64,000 nt of DNA from an uncultured Bacteroidales bacterium (GTDB lineage: Bacteria > Bacteroidota > Bacteroidia > Bacteroidales > FEN-979), in the NCBI GenBank assembly GCA_903959905.1, contig CAJBYO010000020.1, forward strand, positions 1 to 64,000. The letters run 5' to 3'. This document shows, piece after piece, positions 44,488 to 52,270 of the stretch (its first letter is position 1; each line of letters starts with the position of its first letter). Both the position numbers and the translations under genes were made by a program. Under the pieces are notes generated by a model. It worked only from the letters and a program-made list of their open reading frames with translations. It was not told the origin of the DNA and made no database searches.

Positions 44488-44891
44488 ATGAGTTGTTCCA
44501 GAGTTGCATGTTCCAGTTTTTCAAATGTGGTGTCCCTGATTTCTTTGAATACCTTGCGAATATTGCAAGCCGTTTCATCCTTACAGAATTCACAAGGCTG
44601 GTATGCCTTTTCAGAAACGCATGACAGAAGCGCGATCGGCCCTTCAAACTGCCTGACGATTTCCGCAAGGTTGACCTCACTCGGATGACGCAAAAGAAAA
44701 TAGCCCCCCGACTTACCCAGTTTGCTGCCCAGTATGCCCATCTTTTTCAGTTCAAGAAGGATATTTTCAAGAAACCGCTGAGGCAGTTTCTCACTGGTAG
44801 CCAGTTCACTTATAAGTATGGTCCCTTTGCCATATTCACGTGCTAATCGTGTGAGGGCAACCATGGCATATCTTGTTTTTTTCGAAAGCAT
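44448..44891 (-). CDS. Rrf2-family transcriptional regulator with cysteine cluster
   Basis: A 147-residue regulator. The winged helix-turn-helix starts M-L-S-K-K-T-R-Y-A-M-V-A-L-T-R-L-A and continues S-E-K-L-P-Q-R-F-L-E-N-I-L-L-E-L-K-K-M-G-I-L, as in IscR, NsrR and RirA. A cysteine segment (about 90-110: C-V-S-E-K-A-Y-Q-P-C-E-F-C-K-D-E-T-A-C) gives four Cys that could ligate an Fe-S cluster, so it probably senses Fe-S status, oxygen or nitric oxide. The C-terminal about ten residues (KHREDPETLAV) are encoded by one arm of an inverted repeat. It follows the Crp/Fnr gene by 10 bases. Confidence 0.92.
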   Translation of the reverse strand: MLSKKTRYAMVALTRLAREYGKGTILISELATSEKLPQRFLENILLELKKMGILGSKLGKSGGYFLLRHPSEVNLAEIVRQFEGPIALLSCVSEKAYQPCEFCKDETACNIRKVFKEIRDTTFEKLEHATLEQLIKKHREDPETLAV

Positions 44892-44901
44892 CTTGAAACG
44901 A

Positions 44902-45606
44902 TTAACCGTTTTTACTGATTTCTTTTAATTTATTCAGGTCTTTAATGATGATCTTCCTCCCTTCAAACCCGATCAGACCCTCCTTATTATAGGTAGATAA
45001 AACCGAAATAACATTCTCATGGGAGCAAGCGGCAAACTCCGAAATTTCCTTGCGGGTCAGTGTAAAACTGTACTCGGAGTTCATATACACAGTTTCCCAC
45101 AGGAAAATCAGGATATCTGCAATGCGGCCATGAACATGGTTATGCGCCAGGCTGATAAAATTGAAGATGGAGGTCTGGAACATGTCTGATGAGCGCTCCA
45201 CCATGGACAGCAGGAACTTCCCGTGATTTTCAAGAACACCAAGGATCTTTTTACTGTCGAGAAAGCAGATCACACAGTCTTCCACTGCAACAATGGAGAA
45301 AATATTCTTCTCCTTGAAAAATAAATTGGCCTGCCCGATCAGTTTCGGGCCGGAAACCACCGTCATGATATAGTTCTTCTTTGCATCTTTCTGATAGGTG
45401 AATTTAACGATGCCTTTATGAAGAAATCCGATGCTTGTTGAATTTGCCCCCTGCTTTAAAATAACCTCCCCTTTTTTAAAATGCAACTGGTTTGCACTGC
45501 CGCAAACATCCTTGCGCTCCGCTTCATTTAGGTAGAAACTTGTCAGGGTGTTCAACACGCATGTTTCGCAAGTGTACTGATAATTGGGATTTCCGACTGA
45601 TTCCAT
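44902..45606 (-). CDS. Crp/Fnr-family transcriptional regulator
   Basis: A 234-residue regulator with a cyclic-nucleotide-binding-type effector domain (F-K-K-G-E-V-I-L-K-Q-G-A, then G-F-L-H-K-G-I-V-K) and a C-terminal helix-turn-helix (T-R-K-E-I-S-E-F-A-A-C-S-H-E-N-V-I-S-V-L). An N-terminal C-E-T-C-V-L-N plus later C-G-S might form a redox centre as in FNR, but the spacing differs and this is unproven. The frame opens at a TTG at 45630; the ATG at 45606 is more likely and leaves about 50 bases of leader. With the Rrf2 gene it forms an operon divergent from the Fe-S operon. Confidence 0.9.
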   Translation of the reverse strand: MESVGNPNYQYTCETCVLNTLTSFYLNEAERKDVCGSANQLHFKKGEVILKQGANSTSIGFLHKGIVKFTYQKDAKKNYIMTVVSGPKLIGQANLFFKEKNIFSIVAVEDCVICFLDSKKILGVLENHGKFLLSMVERSSDMFQTSIFNFISLAHNHVHGRIADILIFLWETVYMNSEYSFTLTRKEISEFAACSHENVISVLSTYNKEGLIGFEGRKIIIKDLNKLKEISKNG

Positions 45607-45661
45607 AATTTTTAATACCTGGTTATACAAAATTTAACATCGCAGTATTGAATATTGAGGA

Positions 45662-45701
45662 CAAATGTACACTAATTTGATGGACATAGTGTATATTTTT
45701 G
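45662..45701. promoter_or_regulatory. Divergent promoters with a 36-bp palindromic operator
   Basis: An inverted repeat AAATGTACACTA (45663-45674) / TAGTGTATATTT (45687-45698), 11 of 12 pairs matching, with a 12-base spacer. TACATTTG on the minus strand (45662-45669) and TATTTTTG on the plus strand (45694-45701) are -7-type boxes for the Crp and ABC-ATPase operons and overlap its outer ends. The spacer contains TTGAT-GGAC-AT, half of an FNR-like box. A bound regulator could switch both directions. Confidence 0.68.
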
Positions 45702-45720
45702 TAAAAAATTCTAAAACGCT

Positions 45721-46518
45721 ATGGAAGTAAATAAAATCACCCTGTACGGAGGCTATGGAAAAGATGGCTCAGCAGAGAATGTAAAGGAATTCAGCATGGA
45801 AGTAGGCGATATCGTAAGTATCGTTGGGCCAACTGGTTGTGGCAAAACAACCCTGATCAACGACATTGAACTCTTCGCCAACCTTAATACACCTTCAGGC
45901 AGGCGGGTGTCGATCAATGATGAGCCTGTTCCGGAAGATTTCATCTTCGATCCGTCAAATCACCCAATAGCATTGATCTCTCAGCATACAAATTTCCTGA
46001 GCGACCTCCCTGTTGAAGAGTTCCTGACCATCCATGCAATTGTAAGGGGTGCCAAAGATGTTGAGTCCATCATCCGGGAAACCCTCGATTTTGCCAATGA
46101 ATTAACCGGAGAGGCGATTATCAAAGATATTGCCATGACAGAACTTTCGGGTGGACAAACAAGGTCGCTGCTGATCGCGGATGCCGTAGTCATCGGCAAC
46201 TCCCCCATCATTTTGCTGGATGAAATTGAAAATGCCGGTATTCACCGTACCAAGGCATTGGAATTACTTAAAAGGTATAAGAAGATATTTGTGTTTGTTA
46301 CCCACGACCCGTGTATCGCCCTGATGTCGGATTTCAGGATCGTGATGCAGAACGGAGCCATGCAGCAATTGATCCGCACCCAGGTGGAGGAGAAAAAGGC
46401 AGCTATGAAAATGAAGCAGATCGACGACATGATGCTTGATTTCAGGCAGATCATCCGGTCAGGCAACGAACTTACGGAGTCAGTTTTCAATGAAAGTTTT
46501 AAAGTGTTAACCTTTTAA
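45721..46518 (+). CDS. Orphan ABC-type ATPase of the Fe-S operon
   Basis: A 265-residue ATPase with the ABC motifs: Walker A G-P-T-G-C-G-K-T (36-43), signature L-S-G-G-Q-T-R-S-L-L-I-A, Walker B I-I-L-L-D-E-I-E-N-A-G, and switch V-T-H-D-P. No permease gene is adjacent. The D-E-I-E-N-A-G sequence after Walker B lacks the usual D-E-P-T-S-A-L-D of transporters, which recalls ABC proteins that work on soluble complexes such as SufC, though it is not SufC by its other sequence. It is first of a tight run of genes for cysteine desulfurase, GTPase and Fe-S protein, so a role in cluster assembly or delivery is inferred. Confidence 0.85.
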   Translation: MEVNKITLYGGYGKDGSAENVKEFSMEVGDIVSIVGPTGCGKTTLINDIELFANLNTPSGRRVSINDEPVPEDFIFDPSNHPIALISQHTNFLSDLPVEEFLTIHAIVRGAKDVESIIRETLDFANELTGEAIIKDIAMTELSGGQTRSLLIADAVVIGNSPIILLDEIENAGIHRTKALELLKRYKKIFVFVTHDPCIALMSDFRIVMQNGAMQQLIRTQVEEKKAAMKMKQIDDMMLDFRQIIRSGNELTESVFNESFKVLTF

Positions 46519-46530
46519 TAACCACATCAT

Positions 46531-47232
46531 ATGAAGTTAGTAATTTTTGCCGGCCCGCCAACCTGCGGTAAAACCACTGTTATCAGGCAGGTTTTGAAAA
46601 GAATGGCAGCAAGGGATATTAAAACGGCTTACGTTAAAATTGACGTGCTTTATGCCGACGACGACACCATCATTGCCAAAGAATTCGGCATCCCGGTAAA
46701 GAAAGTCTATTCAGGAGAATTGTGTCCGGACCATTGCAATGTGATGGTGCTCGACGAAGCAGTGGAATGGGCTGAAAGAGAGGGTGCAAGTTACATTTTT
46801 GTTGAAACCGCCGGGCTCTGCCTGCGTTGCTCACCCTATGTTGAAAACTCTCTGGGTATTGTAGTGCTTGAAGCAACAAGCGGAATGAACCTGCCACGAA
46901 AAATCGGCCCAATGCTTACACTGGCCGACATCAGTGTGATTACAAAGATTGACCTTATTTCTCAGGCTGAACGGGAGGTTTTCCGTTACCGAGTATTGGA
47001 ATCAGCAAAAAAAATCACGGTGGTTGAAAGCAATGCACTCTATGGAATCGGAATCGACCCCATCGTTAAGCAGATCCTTAAAACCCCGGATGTTGAATTC
47101 CCGATGTTTCTCAGGGGAAACCCGCCTGTGGGGACCTGTACAATCTGCGTTGGCAAAAAGGAGATCGGCGCGAAAAACCACTTTGGTGTTCTGCGCACCC
47201 TTGATCAGGAACTTTTTTATGTAGGTGAATAA
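46531..47232 (+). CDS. G3E/HypB-like GTPase with cysteine motifs
   Basis: A 233-residue P-loop GTPase. It has Walker A A-G-P-P-T-C-G-K-T-T (7-16), a Mg-binding Y-V-K-I-D-V-L, a Walker B-like Y-I-F-V-E-T-A-G-L-C, and the guanine motif I-T-K-I-D-L. The layout matches the G3E family (HypB, UreG, CobW), which load metals into enzymes. Distinctive cysteines are E-L-C-P-D-H-C, G-L-C-L-R-C-S-P and C-T-I-C-V-G-K-K-E, enough for two metal sites. It begins 12 bases after the ABC ATPase gene and overlaps the reading frame of the next gene. A metallochaperone role is inferred. Confidence 0.85.
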   Translation: MKLVIFAGPPTCGKTTVIRQVLKRMAARDIKTAYVKIDVLYADDDTIIAKEFGIPVKKVYSGELCPDHCNVMVLDEAVEWAEREGASYIFVETAGLCLRCSPYVENSLGIVVLEATSGMNLPRKIGPMLTLADISVITKIDLISQAEREVFRYRVLESAKKITVVESNALYGIGIDPIVKQILKTPDVEFPMFLRGNPPVGTCTICVGKKEIGAKNHFGVLRTLDQELFYVGE

Positions 47233-47239
47233 CACGGAT

Positions 47240-48427
47240 ATGGGCGAGAAAAGGATTTTTCTGGATAATGCAGCGACTACCTGTGTTGACGAGCAGGTGC
47301 TGCAGGCAATGATACCCTGTTTTACAAGGGAATACGGTAATGCATCAAGCCTGCATCATTTTGGCACCTATGCCAAAGAAGTGCTGGAAAAATCGCGGGC
47401 CACCATTGCACAGACCATTGGTGCTGAGCCATTGGAAGTTTTCTTTACCTCCAGCGGCACCGAATCAAATAACTGGGCCCTGAAGAGTGTTGCAAACGCA
47501 TACCGCGGCAAAGGCCGGCATATTATTGTTTCAGCCATTGAGCATGATTGTATTCTCAACACCTGCAACTGGCTTACCGAGCAGGGTTTTTTCATTACCT
47601 ATCTGCCGGTTGACAGTGACGGAGTTGTTGACCTGGAGGTCCTGAAAGAATCCATCAATCCGAAAACGATCCTGGTGTCAGTGATGCATGCCAACAATGA
47701 AATTGGCACTATTGAACCCATTGAAGCGATTGGCAGGCTATGCAGGCAAAATAATGTACTGTTTCATACAGATGCATGCCAGTCATATGGAAAGATCCGG
47801 GTAGATGTGAACGATATCTGTGCCGACCTGCTCACTGTCAATTCCCATAAGATCTACGGTCCCAAAGGAATTGGAGCGTTGTACATCCGCAAAGGTGTAA
47901 AAATTGAACCCCTTTTACACGGGGGCGGGCAGGAAGCCGGCCTGCGGTCATCAACGGAAAATATTCCGGCCATTACCGGCTTTGCCAGAGCAGCCGAACT
48001 GTGCATGCAGGAGATGGATATGGAAGCCCGGAGGCTCGCTCAACTGAGACAAAAACTGGTCACTTTTATTGAGCAAAACTATCCGAATGCTTATATAAAC
48101 GGGCACCGTGAGCAACGTTTGCCAGGCCATCTCAGCTTCAGTTTTCACGGACTTGAGGGTGAAACCATCCGGCTGCTTCTTTTGCTTGATGAAATTGGGA
48201 TTGCAGTTTCTGCTGGTTCGGCATGTTCATCCAACGACAAATCTCACAGTGCCTCCCATGTGCTGCAAGCCATCGGGCTTAATCCATTTGAGGCCAGGGG
48301 CGCCATCCGTGTGAGCATGGGGAGATTTACAACCGAAAATGATATTGACATTTTCATTGATTCACTTGGGGATGCACTGAACAATCTTACCTCAATATTT
48401 TCTGAAAATTCAGTTTTAAACCGCTAA
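47240..48427 (+). CDS. Cysteine desulfurase (NifS/IscS-type)
   Basis: A 395-residue PLP enzyme that takes sulfur from cysteine as a persulfide. It has F-L-D-N-A-A-T-T near the start, H-A-N-N-E-I-G-T, H-T-D-A-C-Q-S-Y-G, the PLP lysine in N-S-H-K-I-Y-G-P-K-G, and the catalytic cysteine in S-A-G-S-A-C-S-S. The short loop after it marks group I (IscS/NifS). The frame opens at a GTG at 47225 overlapping the GTPase stop; I take the ATG at 47240 as start. No IscU or SufU scaffold gene is next to it, so the GTPase, ABC ATPase and Fe-S protein are the likely partners. Confidence 0.94.
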   Translation: MGEKRIFLDNAATTCVDEQVLQAMIPCFTREYGNASSLHHFGTYAKEVLEKSRATIAQTIGAEPLEVFFTSSGTESNNWALKSVANAYRGKGRHIIVSAIEHDCILNTCNWLTEQGFFITYLPVDSDGVVDLEVLKESINPKTILVSVMHANNEIGTIEPIEAIGRLCRQNNVLFHTDACQSYGKIRVDVNDICADLLTVNSHKIYGPKGIGALYIRKGVKIEPLLHGGGQEAGLRSSTENIPAITGFARAAELCMQEMDMEARRLAQLRQKLVTFIEQNYPNAYINGHREQRLPGHLSFSFHGLEGETIRLLLLLDEIGIAVSAGSACSSNDKSHSASHVLQAIGLNPFEARGAIRVSMGRFTTENDIDIFIDSLGDALNNLTSIFSENSVLNR

Positions 48428-48429
48428 CT

Positions 48430-48723
48430 ATGAAAAAAACAAACATATTTATCCAGCATCCTAAAGAGGTACAGATGTCATACCTCGAGCATACAAGGTT
48501 TGCGCTGATGCTTTCGCGAACAACTTTTGTCTGTGCAATCGCCTCTCTCATACATGCTTTCCTGCCATTTCTGTTTGTAACACACACCAGCACTACAATC
48601 CGGAAACTACAGGATATTTTTGATGAACGGGAAAAAGAACTTTCCGAACTGAAAAATAAAGCCAACATTAAAGAGGCAAAGACAAAGCCGAAGAGCAGCA
48701 ATTTACAATATGTAGCTCCTTAG
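48430..48723 (+). CDS. DUF6356-like small membrane protein
   Basis: A 97-residue protein with H-P-K-E-V-Q-M-S-Y-L-E-H-T-R-F-A-L-M-L-S-R, then a hydrophobic helix (about 31-49, TFVCAIASLIHAFLPFLFV) and a C-terminal T-S-T-T-I-R-K-L-Q-D-I. This H-P..Y-x-E-H-x-x-F-A..H-x-x-x-P-F-L-F pattern is that of DUF6356 proteins. The tail is a charged helix. It starts 2 bases after the desulfurase stop, so it belongs to the same operon. Function unknown; it could recruit the soluble proteins to the membrane (inference). Confidence 0.8.
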   Translation: MKKTNIFIQHPKEVQMSYLEHTRFALMLSRTTFVCAIASLIHAFLPFLFVTHTSTTIRKLQDIFDEREKELSELKNKANIKEAKTKPKSSNLQYVAP

Positions 48724-48788
48724 TATTTTATTCATCTAAACAAGATAAACAGACACCGGAATCACCGATCAAACAAAAAAACAGAAGC

Positions 48789-49478
48789 ATGGAAACAAAA
48801 GAAATCCAGAGTAAAACATTTAACAGCTTACCTAAGCTTGACTGCGGAATTTGCGGTTACAGAACCTGCGAAGAATTCGCTGTGGCTGTAGACAATTCGG
48901 AAACCTCGCTGAAGTTGTGCATTCACCTGAAACACAACGGAAACGAAGCAAAAACAATTCCTAACTGCATTGACTGTAAAGATGCAGGAACCGTAGGCGA
49001 GAAAATGGGATGGAAAGACCATCTGAAACGTGATTTTGACTTTATCCTTGACTGTTTCGGGAATGAGCCTGGCCCACGTGAAACGATCCTCCCATACAAC
49101 CCTGCCCTCGTTAAAGAACTAGGCGTAAAAAAAGGAGATGTGATGATCGGCCGGCCGATGGGAATGTCGTGCGGATGCCCGATCACCCATTGCGGCGTTG
49201 TTACTGATTCCGACCCGCGGAACGGTGTGATCAACTGGTGTGTCACTGGTCCCCTGAGGCCACGGTCAGAAGGATTCATTGATATAGGCTATTATGTTGC
49301 GCAAGGTTATGAAGGGCTTATCAGGGAGTCGAAGGAGAAGATTGAACTCGGCCGCCGTTATTGGTTTATGCCACGCAGGTGCATGCTTCAATGGCGTCAC
49401 AGCGGACTGGTGAATGCCGTTACAAAGTTACCCGATGGTAGTTACAAAGTAAGAATTGAAGGCCTGTTCATCGGATAG
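48789..49478 (+). CDS. Fe-S cluster-binding protein, RnfB/CdhD-like cysteine motif
   Basis: A 229-residue soluble protein. Near the N-terminus D-C-G-I-C-G-Y-R-T-C-E-E-F-A with a fourth Cys about 17 residues on (L-K-L-C-I-H) is the C-x2-C-x4-C-x(n)-C cluster motif found in RnfB and in corrinoid Fe-S proteins. A second cysteine group, I-P-N-C-I-D-C, is followed by S-C-G-C-P-I-T-H-C-G-V. The rest, G-D-V-M-I-G-R-P-M-G-M and R-Y-W-F-M-P-R-R-C-M-L-Q-W-R-H-S-G-L-V-N-A, is well ordered but unknown to me. It may be the client of the upstream genes. It follows the DUF6356 gene by 65 bases. Confidence 0.82.
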   Translation: METKEIQSKTFNSLPKLDCGICGYRTCEEFAVAVDNSETSLKLCIHLKHNGNEAKTIPNCIDCKDAGTVGEKMGWKDHLKRDFDFILDCFGNEPGPRETILPYNPALVKELGVKKGDVMIGRPMGMSCGCPITHCGVVTDSDPRNGVINWCVTGPLRPRSEGFIDIGYYVAQGYEGLIRESKEKIELGRRYWFMPRRCMLQWRHSGLVNAVTKLPDGSYKVRIEGLFIG

Positions 49479-49542
49479 ACCTGAACATACACCACATATT
49501 GCAGGAGAATGCGGTTTGTGAATTGAGGAGGAAAAGCATAGA

Positions 49543-50934
49543 ATGAAGAAAATTGCAATCGTAGGTTGTGGGTTCTCCGGAACCATGACCGCAGTTCACC
49601 TGATAAACAATGCAGTGGAGCCTTTTGAGCTTATCCTGATCGGTGATCAGGATACGTTCAATAAAGGGGTGGCCTATACGCCGAATTCAAGGAACCAGAT
49701 TCTGAATGTGGTGGCTTCCAGGATGAGTGCTTACCCTGATGACCCGGGTCATTTTTTAAACTGGGTTTCAACCCTGGAGGAATACTCTGCCACTGATAAG
49801 GGATTGCTTGCAAACTCCTATTTGCCACGATATTTATACGGGAAATACCTGGAGGACATCTGGCATAAAGCTGTTCAGGCACCCGGTGCCACGAGGGTAA
49901 AGATCACCCGGAAAGATTCTCTGGTTACTGACATGGATTATTCCGGCCAGGATATCTCTCTGCAACTGAAGAATGGTGAACAGCTGGTTGTTCAATACGG
50001 TGTCATTGCTTCAGGCAATCATCAGCCTGCAAACCCAGCCATTGAAGACAGCCAGGTTTTCAACAGCAATAAGTATTTCAGGAATCCTTGGACCACGAAC
50101 GTTTTCAGTCATACCGACAAGCACTCACCCGTGATGATCCTGGGTAATGGCCTTACCATGGCTGATACCGTTCTTGGACTTATTGAAAACGGGTTTACCA
50201 GCAGGATTTATACCATTTCATCCCATGGATTTTCAATGCTGCCCCACAAGCACCTTGGGATTGCATACAATGCGGTTGCGGGGGAATTACAAGGCAATCC
50301 TGCTCTTTCAGACCTGGTGAGGATTCTCACACGGCACATCCGTATTGCCCGACGGCTTGGATTTACGGCAGAACCTGTTGTGGACGGGCTAAGACCCCTT
50401 ACGCAGCAACTCTGGCAGAACCTATCTGCAGCGGAAAAACAAAAGTTCATGTCGCGGTTAAGGTACTTATGGGATACTGCAAGACACAGGATTCCGATGC
50501 ATATCCATGAAAAGCTGGTGCAGCTCACAGAAACAGGAGCCCTGGAACTGAATGCAGGAAAACTTATCAGCATTACAGAAACAGGAAATGCGGTCAAAGT
50601 CCGCTTTGTTAACCATGGTTCCGGAGAAACACGTGAAATCACTGTCTCCTCCGTAATCAACTGCACCGGGCCCGCCACAGACCTGATGAAAACAGATGAC
50701 AACTACCTGAAACGTGCCTTGCAGAAAGGAATAATAGTACAGGATGCACTCCTGCTGGGGATTCTTGCTGATCCTGCAACGTTCTGCGTTTGCAGCAATT
50801 CATTTGAACCACACGACAATCTTTTTACGATCGGATCACTGTTGAAAGGAGTTCTGTGGGAAACCACTGCGGTTAAAGAACTGCGGGAACAGGCGGCCGG
50901 CCTTGCAGCGCAGCTGGTACGCAGGATCCATTAA
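49543..50934 (+). CDS. FAD/NAD(P)-binding flavoprotein
   Basis: A 463-residue protein with an N-terminal Rossmann motif I-A-I-V-G-C-G-F-S-G-T-M-T-A (4-17). Next come G-V-A-Y-T-P-N-S-R-N-Q-I-L-N-V-V-A-S-R-M-S and P-V-M-I-L-G-N-G-L-T-M-A-D-T-V, the second dinucleotide motif, and later N-C-T-G-P-A-T-D. This is the pattern of NAD_binding_9-type flavoproteins, which are related to lysine/ornithine hydroxylases and to HpnW-like oxidoreductases. The substrate is unknown. It lies 64 bases after the Fe-S protein gene on the same strand, so it may supply electrons to that system. It ends 3 bases from the convergent pdxH. Confidence 0.82.
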   Translation: MKKIAIVGCGFSGTMTAVHLINNAVEPFELILIGDQDTFNKGVAYTPNSRNQILNVVASRMSAYPDDPGHFLNWVSTLEEYSATDKGLLANSYLPRYLYGKYLEDIWHKAVQAPGATRVKITRKDSLVTDMDYSGQDISLQLKNGEQLVVQYGVIASGNHQPANPAIEDSQVFNSNKYFRNPWTTNVFSHTDKHSPVMILGNGLTMADTVLGLIENGFTSRIYTISSHGFSMLPHKHLGIAYNAVAGELQGNPALSDLVRILTRHIRIARRLGFTAEPVVDGLRPLTQQLWQNLSAAEKQKFMSRLRYLWDTARHRIPMHIHEKLVQLTETGALELNAGKLISITETGNAVKVRFVNHGSGETREITVSSVINCTGPATDLMKTDDNYLKRALQKGIIVQDALLLGILADPATFCVCSNSFEPHDNLFTIGSLLKGVLWETTAVKELREQAAGLAAQLVRRIH

Positions 50935-50937
50935 TCA

Positions 50938-51579
50938 TCAGGGGGCCAGCCTCTCCATCACCCATTTCCTACCCGACAACCGGTACTGTATCCGGTCATG
51001 AAGGCGATGAGCCCTCCCCTGCCAGAACTCGACAAGGGTCGGTTTGAGCAGGTAGCCACCCCAGTTGTCGGGACATCGGGGCGAAGCACCATCCAGGTCA
51101 AGCATCAAACCTTCACGCATCGAAACAAGGAACGCCCGGTCGGGGATCACACAACTCTGGGGTGAAATCGTGGCACTCAGGCGGCTGTCGGCAGGGCGGC
51201 TGTTAAAATATGCTTCCGATTCCCGGCGGCTGATCCTGGATACAGTCCCCTCCACCCTGATCTGCCTTTCAATCGGGTACCAGTGAAATGTAAGGGCTGC
51301 CCTGGGGTTCGCCACAAGCTGGCGGCCCTTCCTGCTGTCGTAGTTGGTGAAGAAGAGGAACCCTTGCTTTTCTATCCCTTTCAATAACACCACCCTTGCG
51401 GAGACAGTTCCTGCCTCATCAGCGGTTGACAATACCATGGCATTCGGTTCGTCAATTTCGGCATGCACTGCCTCATCAAACCATTTGGAAAATTGATCCA
51501 GGGGATATTTCTCCACTGAATTTTCATCAAGGGATGAGAACAGGTATTCCTTGCGTAAATCAGTCAATTGTTTTCTCAT
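50938..51579 (-). CDS. pdxH: Pyridoxamine 5'-phosphate oxidase
   Basis: FMN-dependent oxidase making pyridoxal 5'-phosphate, the cofactor needed by cysteine desulfurase. The 213-residue protein has A-D-E-A-G-T-V-S-A-R-V-V-L-L-K-G (FMN phosphate region), F-F-T-N-Y-D-S-R-K-G, the catalytic block W-Y-P-I-E-R-Q-I-R-V-E-G, S-R-P-A-D-S-R-L-S-A, and the C-terminal E-F-W-Q-G-R-A-H-R-L-H-D-R of the family. I use ATG 51579 (M-R-K-Q-L) rather than a GTG two codons upstream. It converges with the flavoprotein gene and diverges from the Fer4-CDGSH gene. Confidence 0.96.
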   Translation of the reverse strand: MRKQLTDLRKEYLFSSLDENSVEKYPLDQFSKWFDEAVHAEIDEPNAMVLSTADEAGTVSARVVLLKGIEKQGFLFFTNYDSRKGRQLVANPRAALTFHWYPIERQIRVEGTVSRISRRESEAYFNSRPADSRLSATISPQSCVIPDRAFLVSMREGLMLDLDGASPRCPDNWGGYLLKPTLVEFWQGRAHRLHDRIQYRLSGRKWVMERLAP

Positions 51580-51629
51580 TTTCACAGCTATTTTCCATAA
51601 CCAACATCAATTAAAAGTAAATTAATATT

Positions 51630-51637
51630 TACCTTTG
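51630..51637 (+). promoter_or_regulatory. Bacteroidota -7 box (TACCTTTG)
   Basis: TACCTTTG matches TAnnTTTG and lies 24 bases before the Fer4-CDGSH ATG. A TTTG at the -33 position is not seen. Confidence 0.45.
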
Positions 51638-51660
51638 AAAAAAAATTAATTCCAAATATT

Positions 51661-52152
51661 ATGTCAAACAAAGTTACAAAAGCAGAACTTTCTGAGTTCA
51701 AAAAAAACAAAGACACGGTAAAGGAATTTTCCAATGGTGAAGTCACGGTATACTGGAAATCGGATTTGTGCATTCATTCAGCCAACTGCCTGATCAGGTT
51801 GCCGGAAGTTTTCAATTCCAAGAAAAAACCATGGGTCAACATACATGCTGCAAACAGCAAAGATATCATGAAAGCTGTCGACACCTGCCCGTCACGCGCA
51901 CTGACTTACCTGAAGAGCACCAAATTTGTCACTTCCAAACCGCGTGCAACGGTTAAAATGAAGTCAAAATTCGCCAGGGTGCATATCCTGAAAAACGGAC
52001 CTGCACTGATCACCGGGAACTTCATCGTCCGCGACGCTGATAAAAAGAAGATCCAGATTGAAAACGAGGTGGCTGCAATTTGCCGCTGCGGGGCCAGCAA
52101 GAAGAAACCCTTCTGTGATGGCAGCCATCAGAGGATAGGATTTACTGATTAA
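51661..52152 (+). CDS. Fer4-type / CDGSH iron-sulfur fusion protein
   Basis: A 163-residue protein carrying two cluster domains. The first (about 20-90) is the divergent mono-cluster ferredoxin with L-C-I-H-S-A-N-C-L and a later D-T-C-P-S-R-A-L, likely a [3Fe-4S] or [4Fe-4S] site. The second (about 95-160) is a CDGSH zinc-finger-like domain, C-R-C-G-A-S-K-K-K-P-F-C-D-G-S-H, which binds a [2Fe-2S] cluster with three Cys and one His. Both occur fused in some Bacteroidota. It is probably an electron carrier or cluster donor. It precedes the transhydrogenase operon, separated by a long hairpin. Confidence 0.92.
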   Translation: MSNKVTKAELSEFKKNKDTVKEFSNGEVTVYWKSDLCIHSANCLIRLPEVFNSKKKPWVNIHAANSKDIMKAVDTCPSRALTYLKSTKFVTSKPRATVKMKSKFARVHILKNGPALITGNFIVRDADKKKIQIENEVAAICRCGASKKKPFCDGSHQRIGFTD

Positions 52153-52158
52153 TATAAT

Positions 52159-52222
52159 GACGAATTACAAATGACAAATGACAAGTGTCACAATACTTGT
52201 CATTTGTCATTTGTAATTCGTC
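52159..52222. repeat. Perfect 28-bp inverted repeat of ACAAATGAC words
   Basis: Arms 52159-52186 and 52195-52222 pair perfectly over 28 bases with an 8-base loop. The arm is made of GACGAATTACAAATGAC words, and the right side is followed by two further TCACTTGTAA copies to about 52244. There is no T-run. It sits between the Fer4-CDGSH stop and the transhydrogenase start, and could slow RNA decay or divide the operon. Confidence 0.92.
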
Positions 52223-52270
52223 ACTTGTAATTCGTCACTTGTAACTATTTTACAACTAACACCTGAGTTT

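Noticed and set aside
45721..46518. SufC
   Set aside because: No SufB or SufD gene nearby and the residues after Walker B and in the C-terminal tail differ; only the general ABC fold is clear.
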